This document shows, in pieces, positions 1 to 6,134 of a stretch of 7,024 nt of DNA. A program made the translations under genes and the position numbers. Below the pieces are notes generated by a model. The model was given only the letters and a program-made list of their open reading frames with translations. It was not told the DNA's origin and did no database searches. Each line of letters opens with the position of its first letter. The first letter of the stretch is position 1. The DNA is from Robiginitomaculum sp. (GTDB taxonomy: Bacteria > Pseudomonadota > Alphaproteobacteria > Caulobacterales > Maricaulaceae), in NCBI GenBank assembly GCA_002733385.1, contig NVVO01000001.1:102058-109081 (forward strand). The letters run 5' to 3'.

Positions 1-680
1 TGAACCGGAATAACTTCGACCCCGATTGCGTCCAAAACATGGGGCGCGAAATGCCCCGCCGTACCGTTACCACAGGCGGCAACAATGCGTAATTTACGTT
101 TGATTTTGATGCCGCCCGCCAAGTCTCGCATATAAATTTCTGCAAAATCATCAACAAATTTATAGTCGCCGCCGCTTCGTGTCACTGCCTTGCCTTGGAG
201 GGCAATATCCTTGAGGCGACCCATTTCGTCTGGGCCAAAGGTCAGCGGACGCTCAACCCCCATTTTAACCCCGGTCCAGCCATTGACGTTATGACTAGCC
301 GTGACCATGGCCACGCAAGGCACATCCAGGGCAAATTGCGCGAAATAAGCAGTGGGCGACAGAGCCAGACCAATGTCCTTCACTTCGATACCAGCACCCA
401 TCAGTCCGACAATAAGCGCTTGCTTGATGGAAAGAGAATAAGATCGGTAATCATGTCCAACCACGATTTGTGGGCGCACACCCAATTCGTGGATTAAAGT
501 GCCCAAAGAAGCGCCGAGCATCTGAATGCCGTACAGGTTTATTTCGGGCGGTTTGTCACTGCCGTGATGGCCAAACCACCAACGGGCATCATATTCGCGA
601 AACCCGGTTGGCTTGATTAAGGCGCGGTTTTCAAACAAGGCAGAATTGGGCCGAATAGCGTCCAGAGGTTTTTTCATCAT
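1..680 (-). CDS. Phosphomannomutase/phosphoglucomutase, N-terminal part (cut by left edge)
   Basis: This enzyme moves phosphate between the C1 and C6 positions of mannose or glucose phosphates through a phosphoserine, feeding nucleotide-sugar and surface-polysaccharide synthesis in the cytoplasm. The 226 visible codons show the start of the alpha-D-phosphohexomutase fold: FREYDARW at residues 27-34, VVGHDYRSYS near 73-82, and the phosphoserine loop VTASHN at 126-131 with Ser129 as the probable catalytic serine. The loop is followed by NGWTGVKMG, the form I associate with alphaproteobacterial members. The family is usually about 450-500 residues, so roughly half is missing beyond the left edge, including the metal-binding and sugar-binding loops. 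Two adjacent ATGs (678-680 and 675-677) could start the protein. I chose the first because AAGGA lies about 6 nt upstream. The gene is transcribed away from the NUDIX gene. The choice between mannose and glucose substrate cannot be settled from this part. Confidence 0.93.
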   Translation of the reverse strand, partial: MMKKPLDAIRPNSALFENRALIKPTGFREYDARWWFGHHGSDKPPEINLYGIQMLGASLGTLIHELGVRPQIVVGHDYRSYSLSIKQALIVGLMGAGIEVKDIGLALSPTAYFAQFALDVPCVAMVTASHNVNGWTGVKMGVERPLTFGPDEMGRLKDIALQGKAVTRSGGDYKFVDDFAEIYMRDLAGGIKIKRKLRIVAACGNGTAGHFAPHVLDAIGVEVIPV

Positions 681-799
681 GGGATCCTTAATTTTACGCC
701 TTTTACGAGATTAACCTTAACCAAGGGTAACATTTTGACAACGCACCAAATAAGCAAAACACAGCTATACATTCTGGTTGCAATTTATTATGAGACGCC
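681..799. other. Divergent intergenic region with short AT-rich repeats
   Basis: These 119 bp separate two genes transcribed in opposite directions, so both promoters should lie here. Visible elements are a tandem TTAACC at 711-722, a TTTTACG repeat at 692-698 and 701-707 (9-nt period), and a perfect TTGACA at 735-740. The TTGACA has no convincing -10 box at 16-18 nt downstream; TATACA at 766-771 lies 25 nt away. TTAACC resembles half of a CtrA-type site, but the spacing (TTAA-N2-TTAA) does not match the usual TTAA-N7-TTAA. I can therefore point to the region but not to defined promoters. Confidence 0.5.
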
Positions 800-1504
800 A
801 TGATACCGATACCCAAACCCGTACCCGGACGCCGCTGTCCGCGTCCCAAACTGGCTTCCACCATTGTGCTTGTGCGCGAGATGGACGGCGAGCAGCAAAT
901 ATTGATGGGCAAGAGGTCTGCGCGGCACGACTTTATGCCCAGCGTCTATGTGTTTCCGGGTGGGCGGGTTGACCCGTCCGACAGTTATGCTCCCGCCCTG
1001 GATAAACCAAATTCCCGCACCCGCGAAATACTTGAGGAAGCAATGACCCCGGCCCGGGCGCAGGCTTGTGTACTGGCATCGGTGCGCGAAACTTTCGAGG
1101 AAACATCGCTCATATTGGGGGAAAAATACGACAGCGCCCCGCGCACCATCAATGATAAATCGTGGAAAGATTTCCACGCCAAAGGCTATTTGCCGCGCCT
1201 GTCAAATATCGAGTTGTTTGGCCGTGCCATCACGCCGCCACACCGCAATAAACGGTTTGATACCTGGTTTTTCTTGGCCCGGCTGGCAGGCGAAGCGGCG
1301 ACGCGGCCTATTAAAAACAGCCCTGAGCTGGTCGATACGGGTTGGTTTAATTTCGAGCAATTATCCGAACTTAAAACCCACAGGGCGACCGATATGATGA
1401 TCGAGCAATTGAAAATATATCTCGGTTATGACATCCCGCCGCCAGATGTGTTTTTCTCGCAAGCACCACGCGGACGCTTTGAATTTACCCGTTTCCCGAA
1501 ATAA
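800..1504 (+). CDS. NUDIX hydrolase, NUDT19-like, with an insertion inside the Nudix box
   Basis: NUDIX enzymes cleave nucleoside diphosphates linked to another group; the NUDT19-like branch is known for hydrolysing CoA and CoA esters. In this 234-residue protein FPGGRVD at residues 52-58 gives the first part of the Nudix box and RETFEET at 96-102 gives the catalytic helix, with the metal-binding glutamates at Glu97, Glu100 and Glu101. The gap from Gly55 to Arg96 is 41 residues, against 14 in the standard pattern, so about 27 residues are inserted; a split box is also a feature of NUDT19. The usual glycine after the helix is Ser103. The start at 800 places the conserved first strand (residues 19-25) at a sensible distance; the ribosome site is weak (GAGACG just upstream). 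The protein is probably cytosolic. The CoA substrate is inference from family; a nucleotide substrate remains possible. Confidence 0.85.
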   Translation: MIPIPKPVPGRRCPRPKLASTIVLVREMDGEQQILMGKRSARHDFMPSVYVFPGGRVDPSDSYAPALDKPNSRTREILEEAMTPARAQACVLASVRETFEETSLILGEKYDSAPRTINDKSWKDFHAKGYLPRLSNIELFGRAITPPHRNKRFDTWFFLARLAGEAATRPIKNSPELVDTGWFNFEQLSELKTHRATDMMIEQLKIYLGYDIPPPDVFFSQAPRGRFEFTRFPK

Positions 1505-1514
1505 GCCATCAATT

Positions 1515-2693
1515 ATGACCATGACTGAAACCTATCTGCCCCAAAAAATCGGTTTGCCCCAAAAACAGGGTATTGCCACGGCGATTGCCTGTACCGGGCT
1601 GATTGCCCTGGCCTGGGGTCTGTCGTCGCCGATCATTAGTCAAAACATGGAACGCATGACAAGCTCCGGTAGCCTGCTCGGCTGGCTGATCTCGTTGGCG
1701 GCGGTGGCGACAATTTTGTCCACACCATTTGTGCCAAAACTGATGAATTTGTTTAAGCCCCGCTCGGTGATGATAGCCTGTCTGGTGATCGGCGCGGCGA
1801 CAATCCCTGCTCTTAAAATTTTCATGAACCCGGCAGCTTGGTTTTTGATAAAATTTATAGCTTCGTGTGCCTTTACCATTGTGTTTGTTATTGCCGAAAT
1901 ATGGATAAACCAGCTTGCGCCCGAACATTTGCGTGGTCGGATCATGGGCATGTACGGGGCCGCTTTGGCAGGCGGCATGGGTATTGGCAGCGGGCTGGCC
2001 GTCAAAACTGGCATAGAAGGCTGGACACCATTTTTGATCACCGCAGCCATAAATTTGGCAGCGATCTTGCCGTTCATATTGATGCGTAAGGCCGTACAGG
2101 TGAAGGCAACTTCAAAGGAAGACGCTAGGTTTCAGGTTATATTCAAAATCATGCGGGCCGCACCTGCCATTATGATGTGCGGCGTTGTATTTGGCGCCAT
2201 TGAGCAAAGCCTGATATATTTTCTGCCCGTCTATGACACCCGGCTCGGTCACAGCGAGGAAGCGGGCCGGATATTGTTGTTGATCGCCGCGCTCGGCATT
2301 GTCTTGTTTCAATATCCAATGGGCCTCTTGGCCGATAAAATGAACCGCAAACGCCTGACGGTTATTTTGATGGTGGTGGCCGTCCTTGGCCCGATTGCCA
2401 TTGTATTTGCCGGAACGAATTTTGCCTTGATCGCAACACTGGCGTTCTTTTACGCGGGGCTGACTACGGCGCTATATACGGTCGGGTTGGTGCGACTGGG
2501 CGAACGTTTTAAGGGCTCACAATTGGCCGCCGCCAATGCCGGGTTTATTATCGCTTACGGCATCGGCTCGCTGATCGTCCCGCCGCTTGCCGGCAAAATG
2601 ATGGATATTTACAGCCCCTACGGCTTTATGTGGACAATGGCGGGGCTGGGTCTAGCCGGATTTATGGTCGCTAGCCTGCGTTTTAGGCGTTGA
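1515..2693 (+). CDS. MFS transporter, 12 membrane segments, YcaD-like
   Basis: A 392-residue inner-membrane protein of the major facilitator superfamily, which moves small solutes by facilitated diffusion or ion-coupled transport. About twelve hydrophobic segments can be picked out: near 18-40, 53-74, 84-104, 108-130, 142-164, 171-191, 217-238, 252-272, 281-300, 303-325, 340-361 and 370-388. The MFS motif A of the second half is GLLADKMNRKR at 270-280. The EIWIN stretch at 128-132 and RGRIMGMYGAALAGG at 140-154 resemble the YcaD branch, whose substrates are poorly known. The reading frame extends upstream to 1428, but that would overlap the NUDIX gene by 77 bp with a basic, non-conserved-looking leader, so I start at 1515, 10 bp after the NUDIX stop. 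No strong ribosome site is visible there; translation may depend on the upstream gene. ATG at 1521 is an alternative. The substrate cannot be inferred. Confidence 0.85.
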   Translation: MTMTETYLPQKIGLPQKQGIATAIACTGLIALAWGLSSPIISQNMERMTSSGSLLGWLISLAAVATILSTPFVPKLMNLFKPRSVMIACLVIGAATIPALKIFMNPAAWFLIKFIASCAFTIVFVIAEIWINQLAPEHLRGRIMGMYGAALAGGMGIGSGLAVKTGIEGWTPFLITAAINLAAILPFILMRKAVQVKATSKEDARFQVIFKIMRAAPAIMMCGVVFGAIEQSLIYFLPVYDTRLGHSEEAGRILLLIAALGIVLFQYPMGLLADKMNRKRLTVILMVVAVLGPIAIVFAGTNFALIATLAFFYAGLTTALYTVGLVRLGERFKGSQLAAANAGFIIAYGIGSLIVPPLAGKMMDIYSPYGFMWTMAGLGLAGFMVASLRFRR

Positions 2694-2717
2694 CATGGGG
2701 GATTTCGCGACTATGTT
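2690..2717 (+). promoter_or_regulatory. Candidate sigma-70-type promoter for rpmG
   Basis: A perfect TTGACA at 2690-2695 is followed after 16 bp by TATGTT at 2712-2717 (four of six matches to TATAAT). The expected transcription start would lie about 20-25 nt upstream of the rpmG ribosome site. The TTGACA box contains the TGA stop codon of the MFS gene. The position just ahead of a ribosomal protein gene supports the call, but no experiment or alignment backs it. Confidence 0.55.
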
Positions 2718-2738
2718 CCGCGCTTGAATTTCAGACTT

Positions 2739-2743
2739 AAGGA
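2739..2743 (+). promoter_or_regulatory. Ribosome binding site of rpmG
   Basis: AAGGA lies 7 nt before the ATG at 2751. It decides in favour of this start over the in-frame ATG at 2724, which would add nine residues not normally present in L33. Confidence 0.8.
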
Positions 2744-2750
2744 CACAATC

Positions 2751-2918
2751 ATGGCGAAGCCAACCACCGTTAAAATCCGCCTTAACTCCACTGCCGGAAC
2801 CGGGTATTTCTATGTCACCAAAAAGAACGCCCGTACCATGACCGATAAAATGGTCAAAAAGAAATATGACCCGGTTGTTCGCAAGCATGTGGACTTCAAA
2901 GAAGGCAAAATCAAATAG
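2751..2918 (+). CDS. rpmG: 50S ribosomal protein L33
   Basis: L33 is a small basic protein of the large ribosomal subunit, near the E site. The 55-residue product reads MAKPTTVKIRLNSTAGTGYF at the start, continues with the family core YVTKKNAR and DKMVKKKYDP, and ends in the typical HVDFKEGKIK. The length is normal for proteobacterial L33. The two CxxC pairs that bind zinc in other L33 proteins are absent, so this is the zinc-independent form. The gene has its own promoter-like sequence across the end of the MFS gene and lies 3 bp before the ygfZ-like gene, so the two are probably co-transcribed. Confidence 0.98.
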   Translation: MAKPTTVKIRLNSTAGTGYFYVTKKNARTMTDKMVKKKYDPVVRKHVDFKEGKIK

Positions 2919-2921
2919 GTC

Positions 2922-3695
2922 ATGCCTGTTTGTCGCCTAAACCGTGCCGTCATTTCCCTCAAGGGCGATGATGTACAGGGGTTTTTGAGCGGCCTGATTA
3001 CCAATTCTTTAAATGACGACTTGACCTTTGCGGCTCTGTTGACGCCCCAAGGCAAGATCATTGCCGACTTTTTTGTGCACCGGCTGGGCGAAGATTTTTT
3101 CGTGCTGGAGACGGCTGAAAAGTTCGGTCAAATTTTGGCGCTCCGCCTGAAAATGTATAAACTCCGGGCGAAAATCGACATAGAAGATGTCAGCAATGAC
3201 TATGATGTTTATGGGCTTTGGGACGGTACGGGCGATGTGGGTATCCATGACCCGCGCCATAGCAAACTTGGCCAACGCTTTCTGGCAACATCCGGGAGCC
3301 TGACCCCTGAACACAGTCCTGAAGATTACGACCTGCACCGTATGTCACTGAGCATTCCCGACAGCACATGGGATTTCGGCACAGAACAAATGTTCCCCGC
3401 CGATGCCAACATGGATTTGCTAAACGGCGTTGATTACAAAAAGGGCTGTTTTATCGGCCAGGAAGTGGTCTCGCGCATGCACCGCAAAACCGAGGTGCGC
3501 AAGCGGATGCGGGCCGTAGAGTTATCTGGCCCAGTGCAATCCGGCGACCCGCTCAAGGCTGGCGGGCGCACTGTCGGTACGCTCCTTCATGTCAGAGGTG
3601 ATATGGCTACGGCTCTGGTAAGGCTTGACCGCCTGGCCAAAGCGGGCGACATTGTCGCGGTGAACGATAACCCTGTGACGATTATGGATAGCTAA
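2922..3695 (+). CDS. ygfZ: YgfZ-like folate-binding protein (iron-sulfur cluster maintenance)
   Basis: YgfZ/IBA57-type proteins resemble the T-protein of the glycine cleavage system, bind a folate, and help assemble or repair certain iron-sulfur enzymes. The 257-residue protein has an N-terminal GcvT-like part (LKGDDVQGFLSGLITNSL at residues 13-30; LLTPQGKIIADFFV at 39-52) and the family signature KGCFIGQE at 174-181 with its conserved Cys176, followed by VVSRMHRKTEVRKRM. A shorter C-terminal barrel-like part (about 195-250) ends the protein. The length fits bacterial members. The start is 3 bp after the rpmG stop, with only a weak ribosome site, suggesting translation coupled to rpmG. It is followed after 1 bp by the acetyltransferase gene. 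The assignment is firm at family level; the client enzymes are unknown. Confidence 0.93.
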   Translation: MPVCRLNRAVISLKGDDVQGFLSGLITNSLNDDLTFAALLTPQGKIIADFFVHRLGEDFFVLETAEKFGQILALRLKMYKLRAKIDIEDVSNDYDVYGLWDGTGDVGIHDPRHSKLGQRFLATSGSLTPEHSPEDYDLHRMSLSIPDSTWDFGTEQMFPADANMDLLNGVDYKKGCFIGQEVVSRMHRKTEVRKRMRAVELSGPVQSGDPLKAGGRTVGTLLHVRGDMATALVRLDRLAKAGDIVAVNDNPVTIMDS

Positions 3696-3696
3696 T

Positions 3697-4167
3697 ATGG
3701 CCAGTGAAATAATCGAGATAAAGCGTAATGATGCTTTGGCTTTGGCTGATTTTGCTGCGCTTAATCTATATTGGATTGGGCGCTTACACGCGGTTGAAGC
3801 GCCTGACCAAGAGATGGCGGACAACCCTGAAATCTATACCCATGGACGCAACAGTGTATTTAGTCTGCACATTAACGGAAAAACTGCTGGTGTATGCGCT
3901 CTCAAACAAGATGATGACGGTCAATTTGAATTGACCAAAATGGCTGTCAGCCCAGATTTCCAAGGGCGCGGGCTTGGCAAAAAACTAATGGAGATTGTCG
4001 AGACCTATGCTCGTGATGAAATGGGCCTTGCGAAAATCTACCTGCTCAGTAACACTAAAAACGCGGCGGCAATCCGCCTTTACAAACGGGGCGGCTGGTC
4101 AGTATTATTCGAAGGGCCGCACCCGACTTATGAACGGTGCAATATTGGTATGGAGAAAATATTATGA
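3697..4167 (+). CDS. GNAT-family N-acetyltransferase
   Basis: A 156-residue single-domain enzyme predicted to transfer an acetyl group from acetyl-CoA to an amine. The acetyl-CoA site is clear: the strand FELTKMAVSPDF at 78-88 runs into the pyrophosphate loop QGRGLGKKLM at 89-98, and the second conserved region is LLSNTKNAAAIRLYKRGGW at 116-134 (the Asn-x-x-Ala-Ile-x-Leu-Tyr pattern). The C-terminus, PTYERCNIGMEKIL, is shared with many single-domain GNATs, as far as I remember. The acceptor cannot be predicted; small molecules and protein N-termini both occur in the family. The gene starts 1 bp after the ygfZ-like stop and overlaps tag by 4 bp. Its first 80 bases or so use more GCT, GAT and TTG codons than its neighbours, which may mean later arrival in the operon but is weak evidence. 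Confidence 0.9.
   Translation: MASEIIEIKRNDALALADFAALNLYWIGRLHAVEAPDQEMADNPEIYTHGRNSVFSLHINGKTAGVCALKQDDDGQFELTKMAVSPDFQGRGLGKKLMEIVETYARDEMGLAKIYLLSNTKNAAAIRLYKRGGWSVLFEGPHPTYERCNIGMEKIL
4152..4155 (+). promoter_or_regulatory. Ribosome binding site that sets the tag start
   Basis: GGAG within the end of the acetyltransferase gene lies 8 nt before ATG 4164. This favours 4164 over the in-frame ATG at 4137, which has no comparable site and would lengthen the overlap to 31 bp. Confidence 0.7.
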
Positions 4168-4751
4168 GCCACAATACTGATCTCCCCAGATGCGGATGGG
4201 TATCACCAACCGATGAATTGTATTGCGACTACCACGACACGGAATGGGGTGTACCAATCCGTGACAGCAAATCCTTGTTCTCAAAACTCATACAAGACGG
4301 TATGCAGGCGGGGCTGGCCTGGATCACCATATTGCGCAAACGCGAAAGTATTTTGAAGGCTTTTGAAGGTCTCGACCCCGACATCATCGCCCATTATACC
4401 GACAAGGACCGCGAACGGCTGCTGGCCGACGCCGGTATAATCCGCTCGAAACTGAAAATAAATGCCGCCATTTCCAACGCACAGATTTACATCAAAATGC
4501 GCGACGAAGAGGGTATTGATTTTAGCGAATATCTATGGAGTTTCGTGGACGGCAAAACCTTACAAAACACTTGGGCAGAATTCAAAGACGCGCCAGTCGA
4601 AAGTCCCGAATCCGAGGCCATGACCAAGGATTTAAAAAAACGCGGATTTAAATTCGTCGGCCCGGTCATTATTTACGCCTTCATGCAAGCCGTAGGCATG
4701 GTCAATGATCATGAGGTTTCTTGCCATGTTTATGGGAGTAGTAAATTATGA
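4164..4751 (+). CDS. tag: DNA-3-methyladenine glycosylase I
   Basis: Tag removes 3-methyladenine from alkylated DNA and starts base excision repair. The 195-residue protein (normal for the family) carries the whole set of signatures: RCGW at 9-12, YHDTEWGVP at 23-31, MQAGLAWITILRKRE at 47-61, GIIRSKLKI at 91-99, LKKRGFKFVGP at 158-168 and YAFMQAVGMVNDH at 171-183. The four zinc ligands known from the E. coli enzyme correspond to Cys10, His24, His183 and Cys187. The E. coli active-site Glu38 aligns with Asp45. The C-terminus is short after the last ligand (VYGSSKL). The start overlaps the acetyltransferase stop in an ATGA, and the stop overlaps the next small gene in a second ATGA, so the three are very probably translated from one message. 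Confidence 0.96.
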   Translation: MSHNTDLPRCGWVSPTDELYCDYHDTEWGVPIRDSKSLFSKLIQDGMQAGLAWITILRKRESILKAFEGLDPDIIAHYTDKDRERLLADAGIIRSKLKINAAISNAQIYIKMRDEEGIDFSEYLWSFVDGKTLQNTWAEFKDAPVESPESEAMTKDLKKRGFKFVGPVIIYAFMQAVGMVNDHEVSCHVYGSSKL

Positions 4752-4921
4752 CAAATGCACACAAATTTTTCTTTATATTGTCTGTTGTTTTCATAAGCGT
4801 GAGTTCCTCGGCATGCCAATCCATATACGACGAAGAAGCAGACAAATTTTGCGACCGGATTGAAAACCGCAATCAGCAACAGTGCACAGGCAATCATATA
4901 CCGGAGCTACCTAACGGCTAA
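4748..4921 (+). CDS. Small exported cysteine-containing peptide, possible lipoprotein (unrecognised)
   Basis: A 57-residue frame begins in an ATGA overlap with the tag stop and ends in TAA at 4919-4921. I do not recognise the family. The N-terminus is a clear signal sequence: a short polar MTNAHK, then the hydrophobic stretch FFFILSVVFISVSS (7-20), then SSAC ending at Cys23. This could be a lipoprotein cleavage site, but the residue three before the cysteine is Ser rather than Leu or Val, so ordinary signal peptidase I cleavage is also possible. The mature part, about 34 residues, is hydrophilic with acidic DEEAD (28-32), Cys35, a QQQ run at 43-45 and Cys46; the two cysteines could form a disulfide in the periplasm. 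Overlap with tag and the well-formed signal argue for a real gene. The function is unknown. Confidence 0.65.
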   Translation: MTNAHKFFFILSVVFISVSSSACQSIYDEEADKFCDRIENRNQQQCTGNHIPELPNG

Positions 4922-4940
4922 TCATTACAAAATAAAGTGA

Positions 4941-4969
4941 TTGGTAAATACTCATATTGCGCCTAGATT
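4941..4969 (+). promoter_or_regulatory. Weak candidate promoter ahead of the ketoacyl synthase
   Basis: TTGGTA at 4941-4946, a 17-bp spacer, and TAGATT at 4964-4969, each four of six to the sigma-70 consensus. It lies in the only sizeable gap (88 bp) in the plus-strand run after rpmG, where a second promoter would make sense. The match is poor enough to arise by chance. Confidence 0.25.
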
Positions 4970-4997
4970 GCCAAAAAACGCAAGAAAAAAATGCAAG

Positions 4998-5003
4998 AGG
5001 GAG
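4998..5003 (+). promoter_or_regulatory. Ribosome binding site that sets the ketoacyl synthase start
   Basis: AGGGAG lies 6 nt before ATG 5010. It rules out the longer in-frame start at TTG 4941, whose extra 23 residues are basic and unlike the expected first strand. Confidence 0.8.
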
Positions 5004-5009
5004 ATTTGC

Positions 5010-6125
5010 ATGACAGCCGTAATTAGCGCCACAGGATTGTGGACACCAAAAGACAGTATATCCAACAAAGAATTGGTCACGGCGTTCAACGCCTGGTCGG
5101 AGAAATGGAACGCGCAGCATGCGGACGAGATCGCGGCGGGCACGCTTGAGGCCAAGCCTTTGTCCTCCGCCGAATTTGTCTTCAAAGCCTCTGGCATAAA
5201 ATCCCGTTTTGTGATTTCCAAAGATCCGATTTTAGATCCGGATATTATGGCCCCGCGAATTCCCGAGCGCGGCGACGAAGATATATCCGTATTGGCGGAA
5301 ATCGCCGTGGCGGCGGCCCGCGATGCACTTGCAAAAACCGGGCGGGACGCCAAAGACGTGGACGCTGTGATTGTCGCTTGTTCTAATCTACAAAGGGCCT
5401 ATCCAGCCATTGCTATCGAGGTACAAGACGCCCTGGGCATAGACGGTTTTGCCTTTGACATGAATGTAGCTTGCTCGTCCGCCACATTTGGCATTGAAAC
5501 GGCCCGTGGTTTGATTGCCAGCGGTGCAGCCAAATCGGTTCTGGTCTGCAATCCGGAAATCTGCTCGGCGCATCTGAATTTTAAAGACAGGGACTCGCAT
5601 TTTATCTTTGGTGATGTGGCCACGGCTATTTTGGTCGAAGACGAAAGCATAGCCCCGACAGGCGCATGGGAGATCCTCGGCACAAAACTCGGCACAAAGT
5701 TTTCCAATAATATCCGCAATAATTTCGGCTTTCTCAATACTGCCGCCCCGCAAGGTGTCGGCGCCGACGACAAGCTGTTCATGCAAAACGGGCGGCGCGT
5801 GTTCAAAGAAGTCGTGCCGCTGGTCGCGAGCATGATCAGCGAAGAATTGGAAAATATCGGCATTGCCACCAGTCAAATCAAACGCATGTGGCTACATCAG
5901 GCCAACCTGTCCATGAACACCCTAATTGCCAAGAAAGTCATGGGAAAAGACGTAGACATGGACATTGCCCCGGTCGTCCTGGACGAATACGCCAACACCA
6001 GCTCCGCCGGCTCCATCATAGCCTTCGACAAACACTCAGCCGATTTCACCCCCGGCGACACCGGCCTAATCTGTTCATTTGGCGCAGGCTATAGCGCGGG
6101 GGTTGTTGTGGTGCGGAAAACTTAG
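5010..6125 (+). CDS. Long FabH-like 3-oxoacyl-ACP synthase III
   Basis: The thiolase-fold family of FabH condenses an acyl-CoA or acyl-ACP starter with malonyl-ACP. The Cys-His-Asn triad typical of type III synthases is visible: Cys155 in MNVACSSATFG, His296 in WLHQANLSMN, and Asn329 in YANTSSAGS; the C-terminal glycine motif is FGAGYSAG (357-364). At 371 residues it is about 50 longer than E. coli FabH (317), with about 24 of the extra residues before the segment equivalent to FabH Trp32 (here around 27-55). By hand alignment the FabH CoA/ACP entrance residues Trp32, Arg36 and Arg249 are replaced by Phe56, Ala60 and Ser301, while the DR of the Arg151 region is kept (193-194). This suggests a different or longer starter substrate than acetyl-CoA. 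It may belong to the long FabH-like clade found in many proteobacteria rather than being the essential FabH. A cupin gene follows after 9 bp. Confidence 0.88.
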   Translation: MTAVISATGLWTPKDSISNKELVTAFNAWSEKWNAQHADEIAAGTLEAKPLSSAEFVFKASGIKSRFVISKDPILDPDIMAPRIPERGDEDISVLAEIAVAAARDALAKTGRDAKDVDAVIVACSNLQRAYPAIAIEVQDALGIDGFAFDMNVACSSATFGIETARGLIASGAAKSVLVCNPEICSAHLNFKDRDSHFIFGDVATAILVEDESIAPTGAWEILGTKLGTKFSNNIRNNFGFLNTAAPQGVGADDKLFMQNGRRVFKEVVPLVASMISEELENIGIATSQIKRMWLHQANLSMNTLIAKKVMGKDVDMDIAPVVLDEYANTSSAGSIIAFDKHSADFTPGDTGLICSFGAGYSAGVVVVRKT

Positions 6126-6134
6126 GGGATATAT

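Noticed and set aside
195..497. 100-residue plus-strand frame near the left edge
   Set aside because: It is antisense to the phosphomannomutase reading frame, which is open from 680 to the left edge with family motifs.
711..722. CtrA binding site
   Set aside because: TTAACC occurs twice in tandem, but the TTAA cores are 2 nt apart instead of the 7 nt expected for a full CtrA box.
735..771. TTGACA plus TATACA as a promoter for the NUDIX gene
   Set aside because: The spacing is 25 bp, well beyond the 16-18 bp that a sigma-70 promoter needs, and no better -10 box lies at the right distance.
788..1177. 129-residue open frame on the minus strand inside the NUDIX gene
   Set aside because: It lies wholly opposite the NUDIX frame, which has clear family motifs; the minus-strand product shows no recognisable domain.
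1509..2077. Two overlapping minus-strand frames of 139 and 145 residues inside the MFS gene
   Set aside because: Their products look like antisense of membrane-segment codons, with no recognisable motif, and they are fully covered by the transporter.
4957..4991. TTGCG...CGCAA inverted repeat followed by A-rich runs as a terminator
   Set aside because: The stem is only 5 bp with a 17-nt loop, and the following run is A rather than T on the coding strand, so it would not terminate plus-strand transcription.
5676..5699. Tandem 12-bp repeat (CTCGGCACAAAA then CTCGGCACAAAG)
   Set aside because: It encodes LGTKLGTK within the ketoacyl synthase and most likely reflects protein sequence, not a DNA-level repeat element.
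5388..5876. Minus-strand frames of 162 and 156 residues opposite the ketoacyl synthase
   Set aside because: Fully antisense to a gene with an intact catalytic triad; the two frames overlap each other and show no motif.
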